A stretch of 63,144 nt of DNA from Acidobacteriota bacterium (GTDB lineage Bacteria; Acidobacteriota; Vicinamibacteria; Vicinamibacterales; UBA8438). Made by a program: the position numbers and the translations under genes. The stretch is taken from positions 1-63,144 of the forward strand of contig VXME01000077.1 of NCBI GenBank assembly GCA_009861545.1, read 5' to 3'. Of this stretch, positions 42,774 through 52,037 are shown one piece after another; within the stretch, counting starts at the first letter, position 1, and each line of letters opens with the position of its first letter. The notes under the pieces are model-generated. The model saw only the letters and a program-made list of their open reading frames with translations. It had not been told where the DNA came from and made no database searches.

Positions 42774-44399
42774 TCAGGCAGCTGCGGCGGAAAGCCCGAG
42801 GGTGGAACAGAGGGTGTCGAGGGCTCGGTCGACGGTGCGCAGGGCGGCCTCCACGGTGCTGGGGTTCTTGCTACGTGGCTTGGGAGCCAGGGTAGGGTCG
42901 GCGAAGATCGGACCGAGCAGACGGGTGCGGATCTTGACGAGCAACGCGCCGAGCCGCACACCGTCAGGGGTGAGTCGATAGCGCCGACTGCGACCGACCC
43001 GCTCCGCCAAGCCATGGGCGCGGAGCTTGCCCAGGTCGTAACGAAGCTGACCGAGGGTGTAGTCATCCTCGCCGAGGCGGTGCCGAGCCAGGATGCGTTC
43101 GTGCAGTTGTCGGGTCGTCCAGTCCCCGAGCAAACCGCCGGTGTACAGCAGGCTGTCGAGCAGTCGGACGAGGCGGTCGTCATGCAGCTTGATGCCGGGC
43201 ACGCGGCGCGTCCCGGTGGTCACCGGTGCCGCCAGCGCAGCCAGCGCGCCCCGGTCCACGGTGGAATCGAGCAGTTCCGCCTGCTGCGTGAGGTAGCGGT
43301 CGGTCGTGGCGGCCAGATGCTGCTTGATCGCGGGTAGATTGTCGAGCTTGCGTCCGATGGCGAGGTGGTAGGTGTCGTTCAGGCAGGTCTCGGTGCGCAG
43401 CAGCCGGTCGCCCTTCTCGTACTGCTTGACGTAGGAGCTCTTGTAGTACCCCCGCAGCACCGGGAAGCCTTCATCACGACGCTCCAGGATGGTCTCGAGC
43501 TTGCCCTGGTAGCGGCAGTTGATGCGTCGCCCGAAAATGTGCCGTGTCTGGGTTGCTCCGCCCAGGGCCACGCCGATCTCGACCGCCCGCTGAAACAGCT
43601 CGTGCAGCCGCGCCCGGCGACGAAAGATCACGTCGCGGGCGAATTCGATCTGGGCCACCGACCACTGGTAGTCGAGCCCGCACGCGGCGCGCTCGCGGGG
43701 ACTGAACCTCGGGGTCAGGCGCGAGGTCCAGTAGCCAGCACGCTGCCGCAAGATCTTCTCGTCGAGGCGGTCGGCGGTGGCGCTCAACTGGTCGGGCTCG
43801 GCGCAGCGGACGATCGCGTTGTCGTCCATCTGGAACCGGACACCGGCGCGCCGCAGCTCCTGCGCGACGTAGGAGTGTCCGTTCAGGAAGCAGCTGACGG
43901 TGAAAGGCAGATACGACGCGACACACAGGCTCATCGGTCCCATGACCGGGTCCAGGATGTAGAAGTAGTAGTGGAGAAAGCGCTTGCTGGCGCGGTTGAT
44001 AATCCGATAATCGTCACCGCTCGGCGGGGCGTGGCGCGGTTCGTAGGAGATGAAGGTCGAGCTCTGTTCCATGCTCTTGAGGATGACGACCACGCCGCAC
44101 TCGCCCCTGAACGCACGGTAGTAGGGCGCGACGAATTCCTCCTTGCGGGCGCCCTTCGGCGCCGTCAGGATGGGAATCCCCTGCTGTTCGGCATAGCTCT
44201 CCAGCCACGCGCGGTAGCTCGCCGTCCGCCGCGCCAACACGGCCGGCGTGATCCGGGCCTCGCCCCCGACGTCACGGAAGAGGTGGACGATGTTCGCCGG
44301 GCGCTGCAGGCTTGGGTAATAGCCGCGCAGCACGATGCGGTCCCAGCAGGCGTAGCTGAACTGGACGAACCGTCCGAGAAGCTGCAACAATCGGTCCAT
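42774..44399 (-). CDS. Uncharacterised 541-residue element protein, unit 2
   Basis: Its translation is the same as the product of the first unit, residue for residue. Identity of both copies means that the duplication is recent or kept identical by recombination, or that it is an assembly effect. See unit 1 for motifs. Confidence 0.75.
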   Translation of the reverse strand: MDRLLQLLGRFVQFSYACWDRIVLRGYYPSLQRPANIVHLFRDVGGEARITPAVLARRTASYRAWLESYAEQQGIPILTAPKGARKEEFVAPYYRAFRGECGVVVILKSMEQSSTFISYEPRHAPPSGDDYRIINRASKRFLHYYFYILDPVMGPMSLCVASYLPFTVSCFLNGHSYVAQELRRAGVRFQMDDNAIVRCAEPDQLSATADRLDEKILRQRAGYWTSRLTPRFSPRERAACGLDYQWSVAQIEFARDVIFRRRARLHELFQRAVEIGVALGGATQTRHIFGRRINCRYQGKLETILERRDEGFPVLRGYYKSSYVKQYEKGDRLLRTETCLNDTYHLAIGRKLDNLPAIKQHLAATTDRYLTQQAELLDSTVDRGALAALAAPVTTGTRRVPGIKLHDDRLVRLLDSLLYTGGLLGDWTTRQLHERILARHRLGEDDYTLGQLRYDLGKLRAHGLAERVGRSRRYRLTPDGVRLGALLVKIRTRLLGPIFADPTLAPKPRSKNPSTVEAALRTVDRALDTLCSTLGLSAAAA

Positions 44400-44563
44400 G
44401 ATCCGGTCCTGTCTGCGTGCTGGCGTTAGTCACTGAACACCAACTTACCGCAGGAGGGCCGGATCCGCTCACCCTCTCGCCCGATGCGAACCCTCACGAC
44501 CGAACCGACACTCGACTCCCGTAGGCCGATTCCAGCCCAGCTTTCAGGTTTACCTGGTTAGTG

Positions 44564-46555
44564 TTAGTCGGGGCCCCGCCGGGCGTGCAGGTCGAGCAGC
44601 ACTCCGTGATGCCCGGGCGGCGCGATCACGCGGACCGGCGGGTCGGCGGCCTCGCTGGCCGGAATCGCAAGTCCCTGCAGCACCGCGCCGGTCGTGGCGT
44701 CCAGGAAGCGACCCGACATCGGGACGGGCAGTCGCAGGGCCACGAACGACTCCAACCCCGTCGGCTCGATGTAAGCGATGAAGCGCCGCGGCGACTGGAA
44801 TCCGAAGGCGCGGCGCGTTCCGCCGGCAGCCCGCAGCATGCTCCCGTCGGTAGAATCGTCGACGAAACGGAGCTGCGACCAGCGCGGGGCGGGCGTCAGT
44901 GCTGCGATTGCACGAGCTCTCTCGGGTCGAACCCTGTACAGCCTCGTCGCTCCCTCTACGGCCTCCAGCGCCAAGTCCCGTCGCCCCTCCAGCCGAATCA
45001 GACTCCGAAGCGCGTGCATCGGGTCGGGAAACGCATCCAGGTGCACGACGACGTACCCGACGCCGATGTCTTGAAGCCACGCCACCGCCGGTACGGACGG
45101 GAACTGCCGTGCCACCTGGACGGTCTCGTCGAAATCCGGCGGAGCGAAACCGCCGAAGCCGTTCACGAGCGGGCGCCAATGCGCCGTGGAGGCCAGCAGG
45201 TACCGGGCGTTCCGGTGAAACTCGCGGAACCCGTAGATTGGCAGTTCGAGAACTGCGCCGGGCCAGGACGACCTCCCCAACAAGCGGTGGATGCTTCCGG
45301 CGTAGTCGAGCCGGGAGTATGCGAATGGCCCGTGGAAGCTCTCCACCGTGGCCAGCGCGATCAGGATGAACGTGACGAGGGTCCGCCGTCGCGCCGGCGC
45401 AGGCCATGTACATCCGCTCAGCCCGATGCCGGCCAGCGCCGCCGTCGCGAACACCAGGAGAACTCCGAAACGATTGACCGCGCGGAGTCCCTGCAGCGGG
45501 GGGAAGGCTTCGTATGCCCAGATATAGAACGGCGTGTGCGAGCCGAGGGACAGCAGTACGCCGATGCCTCCGACTGCCAGCAGCAGCCGCCGCGTGCCGC
45601 ACGGCGCCGCCCGCCGCCGGCGACAGAGGGCAACACCGGCCAGTACGAGTGCGACGCAGCCGGGAAACAACGTGCCGGGCGCCCGATGGTAGAATCCGCC
45701 GCTCCACGTTCTGTAGTGCACATGCGCGGCCGACGCGAGATAGCTGCTCAGCGCCGTCGTTATCTCCGGCGTCTCGGCGGCCGGCGGTCGGCGGTTGTCC
45801 GCATCCAGATAGGGTCGCAACAAGAAGAGCAGGATCACAAGCGTGGCCGCCGCCGCCGCCACGAGACGCACGAGCAGTCGGATCCCCTCACGTCCCAGAA
45901 ACGCCGGTGCACGCGCCACCGCGGCGGCCGCGAGCGCAAAGAACAGGAAGACCACGAGATACCCCGACGTCAAGGCCGCGCCGATCACGCAGAGCCCCAG
46001 CCAGGCCGCATGTCGCGCCCGCCCGTATGTCAGCAGCCGCTGGAGCGCGACGAGAGCCAGCGGCAACCAGTATGCGTGCAGCGCCTGCACATGCGGGATG
46101 CGGGTGATGAACGGCGTGCTGAACGCGAACAGCGCGCCCGACAGCAGACCGGCCCGCCAGTCGCCGGTCCAGACCCTGACGAGCCAGTACGTCGCCAGCG
46201 CGGTGAGCGTCAGTCCAGCCAAGACCAGAACATTGTGTGCGAGCAGCGCGGAACCGCCGAGCCAGTGAATCGGGGCGGCCATCAGGCCGGGAACGATGAG
46301 CGGCTCCGTGTAGGCGAGGGCGCCGCGGCGTGGATGGAACATGTTCGCGTCGAACAGGTGCAGCGGATCGCGGGGAATCTGGTGTCCAATCCACGCCACG
46401 GCCCACGCGTTGAGCCACTCGTCGTCATTCAGGAACGACAGGTGCGCCGGCCCCGTCGCGAGGGACCACGTATGAATGGCCGCAAGGACGAGAAACAGGA
46501 TGGCGGCCGGCAACCATCGGTTCGCTGCCGTCGCAGCCGTCAGGACCATGGCCAC
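44564..46555 (-). CDS. Polytopic GT-C-like membrane protein
   Basis: This encodes 663 residues from ATG 46555, with about twelve membrane helices. LNDDEWLNAWAVAWIGHQIP in the first external loop has the acidic pair expected for GT-C transferases. The C-terminal ~230 residues are soluble (WRPLVNGFGGFAPPDFDETV, DIGVGYVVVHLDAFPDP), which resembles mannosyltransferase-like proteins with a periplasmic tail. The start overlaps the end of the upstream gene at 46540 by 16 bp. Its stop (TAA, read at 44564-44566) lies 3 bp from the tandem element's last junction. Confidence 0.7.
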   Translation of the reverse strand: MAMVLTAATAANRWLPAAILFLVLAAIHTWSLATGPAHLSFLNDDEWLNAWAVAWIGHQIPRDPLHLFDANMFHPRRGALAYTEPLIVPGLMAAPIHWLGGSALLAHNVLVLAGLTLTALATYWLVRVWTGDWRAGLLSGALFAFSTPFITRIPHVQALHAYWLPLALVALQRLLTYGRARHAAWLGLCVIGAALTSGYLVVFLFFALAAAAVARAPAFLGREGIRLLVRLVAAAAATLVILLFLLRPYLDADNRRPPAAETPEITTALSSYLASAAHVHYRTWSGGFYHRAPGTLFPGCVALVLAGVALCRRRRAAPCGTRRLLLAVGGIGVLLSLGSHTPFYIWAYEAFPPLQGLRAVNRFGVLLVFATAALAGIGLSGCTWPAPARRRTLVTFILIALATVESFHGPFAYSRLDYAGSIHRLLGRSSWPGAVLELPIYGFREFHRNARYLLASTAHWRPLVNGFGGFAPPDFDETVQVARQFPSVPAVAWLQDIGVGYVVVHLDAFPDPMHALRSLIRLEGRRDLALEAVEGATRLYRVRPERARAIAALTPAPRWSQLRFVDDSTDGSMLRAAGGTRRAFGFQSPRRFIAYIEPTGLESFVALRLPVPMSGRFLDATTGAVLQGLAIPASEAADPPVRVIAPPGHHGVLLDLHARRGPD

Positions 46556-47970
46556 CAGCCGGCCGGTCGGTAGTCGATTCTACGGCGGCTGTTCCACAGG
46601 AAGCCGGTGACGGCCAGTAGTACTGCCGCCGTCACCCAGACGACGTTCGGAGGATGTGACAGGTAGGTCTCGAAGTCCCAGAAGTAGAAGCTGGGAACGA
46701 AGTGGCGCAAGTCGACCGGAAAGAGCGAGTTCCGTTCCCACAGCAGCTCGGAGTAGCGCGGAAACAACGTGGAGGGCGCCGGGACCCACTGCATCGCCAG
46801 GGCCGCCTGGTACGCCAGTCCCGTCAGGACGATCGGGCGAACATAGCGTTCTACCGCGGCTCTCTCGTCCTTCAGCCAGATGCCCAGTGGAACTATCCAC
46901 AGCCACATCGCCGACCAGGCGAAACGTCCGGCGGGTCCGCCTCCGCCGTACCAATTCAGCTCCATCGAGTTCGGGCCGATCAGGGACCCGTAGAGTAGCA
47001 GCCAGGGTACGGTCAGCGGGTGACGCCGGCCAACCATGTGGCCGAGTCCGATGAGCCCCGCCAGAAGTAACGGCTGCTGGAAGAACATGCCCTGGGCCTG
47101 GTCGAGATGCAGTCCGAGAAAGACCTCCAGAACCCGCAGCGGATCGGTGCCCAGATCAGCGAGCCGGCGCCAACCCAGCACGCCGCCGAACGTCTGCAGG
47201 TGCCACCACATCAGCGAACCGCTCCCGGCCGCGAACAGCACCGAGAGCGCCAGGGCGGGCCGCCGTTGGTCGCGCCGGGCCTGCCACGCTCCGACCGCCG
47301 CGAGCAGCACCGAGGTGGCGAAGTACTTCGTATGGAGCCAGGGGAGCAGTCCGGCGACCAGCCAGTAGCCTGCCCATCCCGGCAACGTGCGCCGCGCCGG
47401 ACTCCACACCCACGTAACCAGCGCCAGGACGATCGCGCCGCACTGCAGGTCCGGATAGATCTGGGAGCCGCCGAAGATCGTCGCCACACAGGCGATGATG
47501 CCCAGGACGGCAAACCGTGCCGCGTGCGGGGAGATGCTGTCGCGCATCTGGCGCCAGCAGCCCATCGCCAGCAACGACAGCGCAATCACAGACAGAGCGA
47601 CTCTGGCGCCGAGCACGCCGGCTAGCGACCATGGGGCGGCCAGCAGCATGCCGAGCCCTGGCGTGTGCATCGGTGACCAGCCCTTCGTCGTGGGCAGGGC
47701 ATGCGCGTTCACCGGGCCGAAGACCTCTCGCGTCCTGGCGTCCCACCAGTAGTTGTTGCGCAGCTCGAGGTCGAGGGCGCGGGCGACGCTGACGGACATG
47801 ATGACGTAGTGCGGTTCGTCACCACCGAAAGGCAATTGTCCGGACTGCGTCCACACGGTCGTCAGGGCGGCGCTCAGGAGGATGCAGCACGATGCCGCCG
47901 ATCTCCAGCCGGATGCGACCCTGCCAAGGGGTCGCAGACTGCGGCCGAGCCTTCCCGTCAATATCTTCAT
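46540..47970 (-). CDS. Polytopic membrane protein, GT-C-like
   Basis: This encodes 476 residues from ATG 47970, with about ten membrane helices. LPFGGDEPHYVIMSVSVARA in the first external loop is the GDE-P-HY block seen in many bacterial GT-C-like proteins; HTKYFATSVLLAAVGAW and GGGGPAGRFAWSAMWLW follow. It lacks the long C-terminal domain of its neighbours. It overlaps the next gene by 16 bp and is probably co-transcribed with it. Confidence 0.65.
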   Translation of the reverse strand: MKILTGRLGRSLRPLGRVASGWRSAASCCILLSAALTTVWTQSGQLPFGGDEPHYVIMSVSVARALDLELRNNYWWDARTREVFGPVNAHALPTTKGWSPMHTPGLGMLLAAPWSLAGVLGARVALSVIALSLLAMGCWRQMRDSISPHAARFAVLGIIACVATIFGGSQIYPDLQCGAIVLALVTWVWSPARRTLPGWAGYWLVAGLLPWLHTKYFATSVLLAAVGAWQARRDQRRPALALSVLFAAGSGSLMWWHLQTFGGVLGWRRLADLGTDPLRVLEVFLGLHLDQAQGMFFQQPLLLAGLIGLGHMVGRRHPLTVPWLLLYGSLIGPNSMELNWYGGGGPAGRFAWSAMWLWIVPLGIWLKDERAAVERYVRPIVLTGLAYQAALAMQWVPAPSTLFPRYSELLWERNSLFPVDLRHFVPSFYFWDFETYLSHPPNVVWVTAAVLLAVTGFLWNSRRRIDYRPAGWWPWS

Positions 47971-48047
47971 TCCCTTGCACGTGTGTAGTCACGACCGTCG
48001 TTTGTGAGACGACTCCGGGGGAGTATAGACTGTGCGACGATCATCGC

Positions 48048-48878
48048 ATGGCCTACCAGAGCACTCTCGAAGCCCGGCTCGCCCGCAAGACGACCCGCGC
48101 GATCAAGGCTTTCGATCTCATCGAGGACGGTGATCGTGTGATGGTCGGCCTGTCGGGGGGCAAGGACAGTTGGGCGCTTATGCACCTGCTCGACGTGCTC
48201 CGCCGGCGCGCGCCGGTCGATTTCTCGCTGGTGGCCGTCAACGTCGATTCCGGCTACGCCGCCTACAAGCACGAGGTCATCGCCCGTACCTGTGAAGATC
48301 GCGGGTGGGAGTACCGCATCGAGCACACGTCTATCGGCGACATCATGGACGACGTGCTCGACGCCGACGCGACCCCGTGCTCGCTGTGCGCACGGCTGCG
48401 GCGGGGGGTGCTGTACAGGATCGCCGCCGAGGTGGGCGCGACGAAGATCGCGCTGGGGCACCACGCGGACGACTTCGTGGAGACGCTGCTGCTGAATCTG
48501 CTCTTCGCCGGGTCGCTGAAGGCGATGCCGGCGCGGCTGGTCTCGGACGACCGGAGGCACGTCGTCATCCGGCCGCTGGTCTACGTGACGGAGGACGAAG
48601 CGCGCGCGTATACGCGCGAATGCGGGCTGGAAGTGATCGGTTGCTGCTGTCCGGTCTGCGGCGACCTCAGCCTTAAGCGGCAGCGGATCAAACGCTGGCT
48701 GCTGGACCTCGAGCGCGAGCATCCGGGCGTGAAGAGCTCGATGCTGAAGGCCCTCGGCAACGTCGCTCCACGGCATCTGCTGGACACGCGTCTGAATCCT
48801 CCCGGCGAGTTGCGTGCTGCAGGCCACATCCCGTCCGATCTGCCCGAGCCGGTGTCGGAGGGCGCCGCGCCGTCGTGA
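48048..48878 (+). CDS. ttcA: tRNA 2-thiocytidine(32) synthetase TtcA
   Basis: This encodes 276 residues from ATG 48048. The PP-loop is [17 protein letters not shown]. Iron-sulfur cysteines are [12 protein letters not shown] (C-x2-C) and CCPVCGDLS, and [18 protein letters not shown] is the conserved H-x-A-D-D block. It thiolates C32 in tRNA. Longer in-frame starts from 47892 overlap the divergent gene and are unlikely. It starts the housekeeping block on the plus strand. Confidence 0.92.
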   Translation: MAYQSTLEARLARKTTRAIKAFDLIEDGDRVMVGLSGGKDSWALMHLLDVLRRRAPVDFSLVAVNVDSGYAAYKHEVIARTCEDRGWEYRIEHTSIGDIMDDVLDADATPCSLCARLRRGVLYRIAAEVGATKIALGHHADDFVETLLLNLLFAGSLKAMPARLVSDDRRHVVIRPLVYVTEDEARAYTRECGLEVIGCCCPVCGDLSLKRQRIKRWLLDLEREHPGVKSSMLKALGNVAPRHLLDTRLNPPGELRAAGHIPSDLPEPVSEGAAPS

Positions 48879-48936
48879 TGGGCGACCTTGCGGTTGCCCC
48901 GATTCTCCGCCTTGGCGTCGAACGCGGATCAGCGCC

Positions 48937-49386
48937 ATGCGGGCCGTAGTGCAGCGTGTGCGGCGCGCCTCGGTGACCGTCGACCGGCGGGTGGTTGGCG
49001 CGATGGCGGGGGGGCTCCTCGTCCTGCTCGGCGTCGGCCGGGAGGACACGGACGACGACGTGACCTACGTTGCGAACAAGATCAGGGATCTGCGCCTGTT
49101 TACCGACACGGCGGGAAAGATGAATCTCTCGGTTGCCGAGGTCGGCGGCGCCGTGCTCGTCGTATCGCAGTTTACGCTTCTGGGTGACTGCCGTCGCGGC
49201 CGGCGGCCTTCGTACAGTGAGGCGGCTGCCCCGGAGCAGGCCCGCGCCCTCTACGAGGCCGTCGTCGGGCGGCTCCGTCAGGGTGGCCTGTCCGTGCAGA
49301 CCGGCGAGTTCCAGGCGATGATGGACGTCGAGCTGGTCAACGACGGTCCCGTGACCGTCCTGCTCGACAGCCGGCGTGCGTTCTGA
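48937..49386 (+). CDS. dtd: D-aminoacyl-tRNA deacylase Dtd
   Basis: This encodes 149 residues from ATG 48937. The start [21 protein letters not shown] is typical, with [17 protein letters not shown] (the SQFTL motif) and [11 protein letters not shown] (the NxGP[VMF]T motif) near the end. It removes D-amino acids from mischarged tRNA. Length is normal. It follows ttcA with a 58 bp gap. Confidence 0.92.
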   Translation: MRAVVQRVRRASVTVDRRVVGAMAGGLLVLLGVGREDTDDDVTYVANKIRDLRLFTDTAGKMNLSVAEVGGAVLVVSQFTLLGDCRRGRRPSYSEAAAPEQARALYEAVVGRLRQGGLSVQTGEFQAMMDVELVNDGPVTVLLDSRRAF

Positions 49387-49428
49387 GCGCCCTCGCGGTC
49401 AGGCCGTGTGCGGGGCGGCACTACAGGC

Positions 49429-50328
49429 ATGGAGCGAACGCTGCGGATGGCTCGATGCGCCGGTGCGGTCGGCTTCATCGTCGCCCGCTGGCTGCTCGGC
49501 ATCTGCAACGTAGCGGTTCTGTGCGGGTGGCTGGCCGTCGCGAGCGCGTTCTTCGCGGCTGTTTACGCGGCGGCGTTGCTGAGTTCCCCGGCGGGGTTCG
49601 GAGCATCGGTTCTGGGTCCGCGCGGCGCTCGCCTGCTGGCTCTGACCTGCGCACTGCATCTCGTGAGCGCCGGTCTCGACGTCCTGGCGCCGGAGCGGTT
49701 CGCCTGGCGCATGCAACTCGCCGATGCAGTGGACCTGCTCGCATGGGCATGGGTTCTGTACGCGGCGCCGGCGTCGGCCCGGCGGTTTCTGGGTGGGGAA
49801 TCCAGCCTGTTGCGGCCCCCTGCGAGTCCCCTACGGCCGCGCCACGCAGCCGTCTCCGCGTTCGTCGTCTTCGTGCTTCTGCTCCAGTTGTCGGCGTTGT
49901 TCAGGGATCGCCCCACCCTGTGGCCGTTCATCGACTATCCGTTGTACAGCGCCGCCCAGACCACGGCCGTCCGGGCCGTTCACTACAGGCTCTACGGCAT
50001 GCCCGCGCACGGGCCGCCGACCTACCTGGAGATCACCGCGGAGGCGCTCGGGATGAGCTGGTTCGTGTACCACACCGAGTTGATTCCAGGGTTGTTCGAC
50101 CGGCCGGGTTCGGTCCCGCCGCAGCTCCGGCGCGCGTTGGCGAATGCCGATCTGCCGCCGTTCGAGCGCATCGAAGCCGAACGCACGACCTACGTGCTCG
50201 AGGCGGGGCGCATCGCCGCGTTCCCCGAGCGTCGGCCGTTGGCGGTCGAATCGATCGCCGTTGAGCCCGGCGCCCCGTGGGAGGAAGGGGCCGCCGCCGG
50301 GCCTGCGGCCGGTACGGGTCCGCGATGA
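49429..50328 (+). CDS. Membrane protein of unknown function coupled to HTTM gene
   Basis: This encodes 299 residues from ATG 49429; GTG 49408 would add seven. It has four or five membrane helices in the first two-thirds, then a soluble part (TYLEITAEALGMSWFVYHTE, RIEAERTTYVLEAG). I do not recognise a family. The stop overlaps the next start at ATGA, so the product probably works with the HTTM-domain protein. Confidence 0.55.
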   Translation: MERTLRMARCAGAVGFIVARWLLGICNVAVLCGWLAVASAFFAAVYAAALLSSPAGFGASVLGPRGARLLALTCALHLVSAGLDVLAPERFAWRMQLADAVDLLAWAWVLYAAPASARRFLGGESSLLRPPASPLRPRHAAVSAFVVFVLLLQLSALFRDRPTLWPFIDYPLYSAAQTTAVRAVHYRLYGMPAHGPPTYLEITAEALGMSWFVYHTELIPGLFDRPGSVPPQLRRALANADLPPFERIEAERTTYVLEAGRIAAFPERRPLAVESIAVEPGAPWEEGAAAGPAAGTGPR

Positions 50329-51317
50329 GCAGCCACGCATCGCGGGCTTCGTTCACGTTCCTGGGAGACAGGTGGACCCGATTCTGGTTCCCTGTCACGA
50401 CCGCGGTGCCGCTCGCCGTCTGTCGTCTGGCGCTCGTGCCGGCGTGGCTGTTGATCTTCGCGAGTTCGCCGGACGACTACGCGGTCGCGCTGACCTACGA
50501 TCCGGCGCGCATAGACCAGGCGCTGATCCGCGGCATCCTGGTGCTCGTCCCGGTCGAGGTCTTCCACACGGAGTCGTTTCTGCGCGGCGTCTGGTCGACG
50601 GCGACGGCGGCGGGGGTTCTGGCCGCGGTGGGCTTCTTCACCCGCACTGCACTCCTGACGCTCGGGCTGGGCTATTGCATCCTGATCGCCCACCTCTACT
50701 CGTATGGCGAGCTGCACCATCCGGAGGCGTTGTACTGCATTGCGCTCGTACTGCTGGGCCTGTCGCCCTCCGGTTGTTGCTATTCGGTCGATTCGTGGAT
50801 GGGGAGGCGTTCGCGTCATCCCGAACAGTGGGGGCCGCACGCGCGAATGGACAACGCGACGTGGGCCCTGCGGCTGATTCAGTGCCTGCTGGCCGTCGCC
50901 TATTTTTCGTCGGGCAGTGCGAAGCTGCTGGACGGTGGATTGGCCTGGATGAACGGCGCGACGCTGCAGCAGATGGTCCTGACCGACTACGTCCGCCACG
51001 GCATGCCGGCCGGGCTGTGGCTGGCGCAGAACTTCTGGCTGTGCGTTGCCGGGTCCGTGGTGACCGTAGCGGTGGAAGTCTTCTTCTTCGTGGCCGTGTT
51101 CGTCACCGGGGCGCGCAAGTATCTGCTCACCGCAGGGGCGGCGCTGCATGTGGGAATCTATCTGACGATGGCCGCACCGTTCTTCACGTGGATCGTGCTG
51201 TACTCGTCGTTCCTCGACGTCGAAGCGCTTCGCCGGCGGCTCGTCGGGAGCGAAAGGGTCCTCGCGAATCCGGGCAAGGGGTCCGCGCCGCGACTGCACG
51301 ACGGAACGCGAGGGTAG
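50325..51317 (+). CDS. HTTM-domain (vitamin K gamma-carboxylase-like) membrane protein
   Basis: This encodes 330 residues from ATG 50325. It has about seven helices and the HTTM block: WALRLIQCLLAVAYFSSGSAKLLDGGLAWMNG, in which W-x-L-R-x-x-Q and K-L-L/W-x-x-G are characteristic. Family members at bacterial loci are poorly known. Coupling to the preceding gene at ATGA and to the CPBP protease 3 bp downstream suggests a three-gene unit. No substrate is implied. Confidence 0.75.
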   Translation: MSSHASRASFTFLGDRWTRFWFPVTTAVPLAVCRLALVPAWLLIFASSPDDYAVALTYDPARIDQALIRGILVLVPVEVFHTESFLRGVWSTATAAGVLAAVGFFTRTALLTLGLGYCILIAHLYSYGELHHPEALYCIALVLLGLSPSGCCYSVDSWMGRRSRHPEQWGPHARMDNATWALRLIQCLLAVAYFSSGSAKLLDGGLAWMNGATLQQMVLTDYVRHGMPAGLWLAQNFWLCVAGSVVTVAVEVFFFVAVFVTGARKYLLTAGAALHVGIYLTMAAPFFTWIVLYSSFLDVEALRRRLVGSERVLANPGKGSAPRLHDGTRG

Positions 51318-51320
51318 ACG

Positions 51321-51920
51321 GTGGTGGACGAAGCGCGACCTCGGTCGCCGAACTCCCTGTTGCGGTTGGCGTTGGCCGGCGAGTTGCTGCTGGTCCTGCT
51401 GGCCCTGGGCTGGGCGCGCTACCGCGCCCTTCCGCTGACCGTGGCCGCCGGTCCTTGGCCCCGTGACCTGGCCGCCGGCGTGGCCGGCGCCGCCGCCCTC
51501 GCCGTCGTCAACCACGGCCTGTTGTGCCGCGCGCCGGCGTTGCGGCCGGTGCGCGCCATCCGCCGCGTGTACCGCGACCTGCTGAAGCCCGCCTTCGCCG
51601 GCATCGGCGCGCGGGAGGTGGTGGTGATATCGCTCGCCGCCGGCATCGGCGAGGAGCTGCTGTTCCGCGGCGTGCTGCAGCCGGAGATCGGGTTGATCCC
51701 GGCGAGTCTGGTCTTCGGCGTGCTGCACACGGGTGGGCGCGGGACGTTCGCCTTCGGTTGCTGGGTGGCGTTGATGGGCGCGGCGCTCGGGTGGCTGGCG
51801 GCGGCGACCGGCGGGCTGCTGGCGCCGATCGTCGCGCACGCGCTGTACGATGCCTGGGCGCTCGCCTATATCCGACGCGGACGCGAGTGTGCGGCCGTCA
51901 AGGGGGGCGTCGTGGGGTAG
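51321..51920 (+). CDS. CPBP family intramembrane metalloprotease
   Basis: This encodes 199 residues. The motifs of the CAAX protease/bacteriocin-processing (CPBP) family are clear: AGIGEELLFRGVL (EE-x3-R), FGVLHTG (H of the second motif) and HALYDAW (H-x3-D). It has about five membrane helices. It follows the HTTM gene by 3 bp and should act in the same membrane. Some CPBP members mature exported peptides, but no such peptide is seen here. Confidence 0.82.
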   Translation: MVDEARPRSPNSLLRLALAGELLLVLLALGWARYRALPLTVAAGPWPRDLAAGVAGAAALAVVNHGLLCRAPALRPVRAIRRVYRDLLKPAFAGIGAREVVVISLAAGIGEELLFRGVLQPEIGLIPASLVFGVLHTGGRGTFAFGCWVALMGAALGWLAAATGGLLAPIVAHALYDAWALAYIRRGRECAAVKGGVVG

Positions 51921-52025
51921 GCCGGCGGACCGGGAGGCCAGGGGGCCGTGCCGTAGCGCCGGTGCGGAGTTCCGGACAAGCCTGGCTGGGTCGGCAACCG
52001 TAGCGGGAGCCGACGGTTGCCGGGC

Positions 52026-52031
52026 TAGAAT
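52026..52031 (+). promoter_or_regulatory. Putative -10 hexamer TAGAAT before exported barrel gene
   Basis: TAGAAT ends 6 nt before ATG 52038, so transcription would start at or next to the initiation codon. It probably serves the barrel-dapF unit. Confidence 0.5.
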
Positions 52032-52037
52032 CACCGG

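Larger units (their letters stand above)
42682..44556 (-). mobile_element. Tandem element, unit 2 (1875 bp)
   Basis: This is the second head-to-tail unit, apparently identical to unit 1, in the same orientation. It is bounded by GTTAG at 42682-42686 and 44557-44561. Downstream, the sequence TGTTAGTCGG continues into the stop codon of the convergent GT-C gene. Removing both units and one GTTAG restores CGTTAGTGTTAGTCGG with both neighbouring genes intact. Confidence 0.7.

Noticed and set aside
40897-44399. Tandem copies as a true biological dimer beyond doubt
   Set aside because: An apparently perfect tandem repeat may be an assembly artefact; I keep the call but not as certain until reads span both units.
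40807-44561. Assignment of the tandem element to IS110, IS3, IS30 or IS91
   Set aside because: These families also form tandem or circular junctions, but the protein lacks DEDD plus serine, DDE or HUH signatures and the unit lacks matching inverted repeats.
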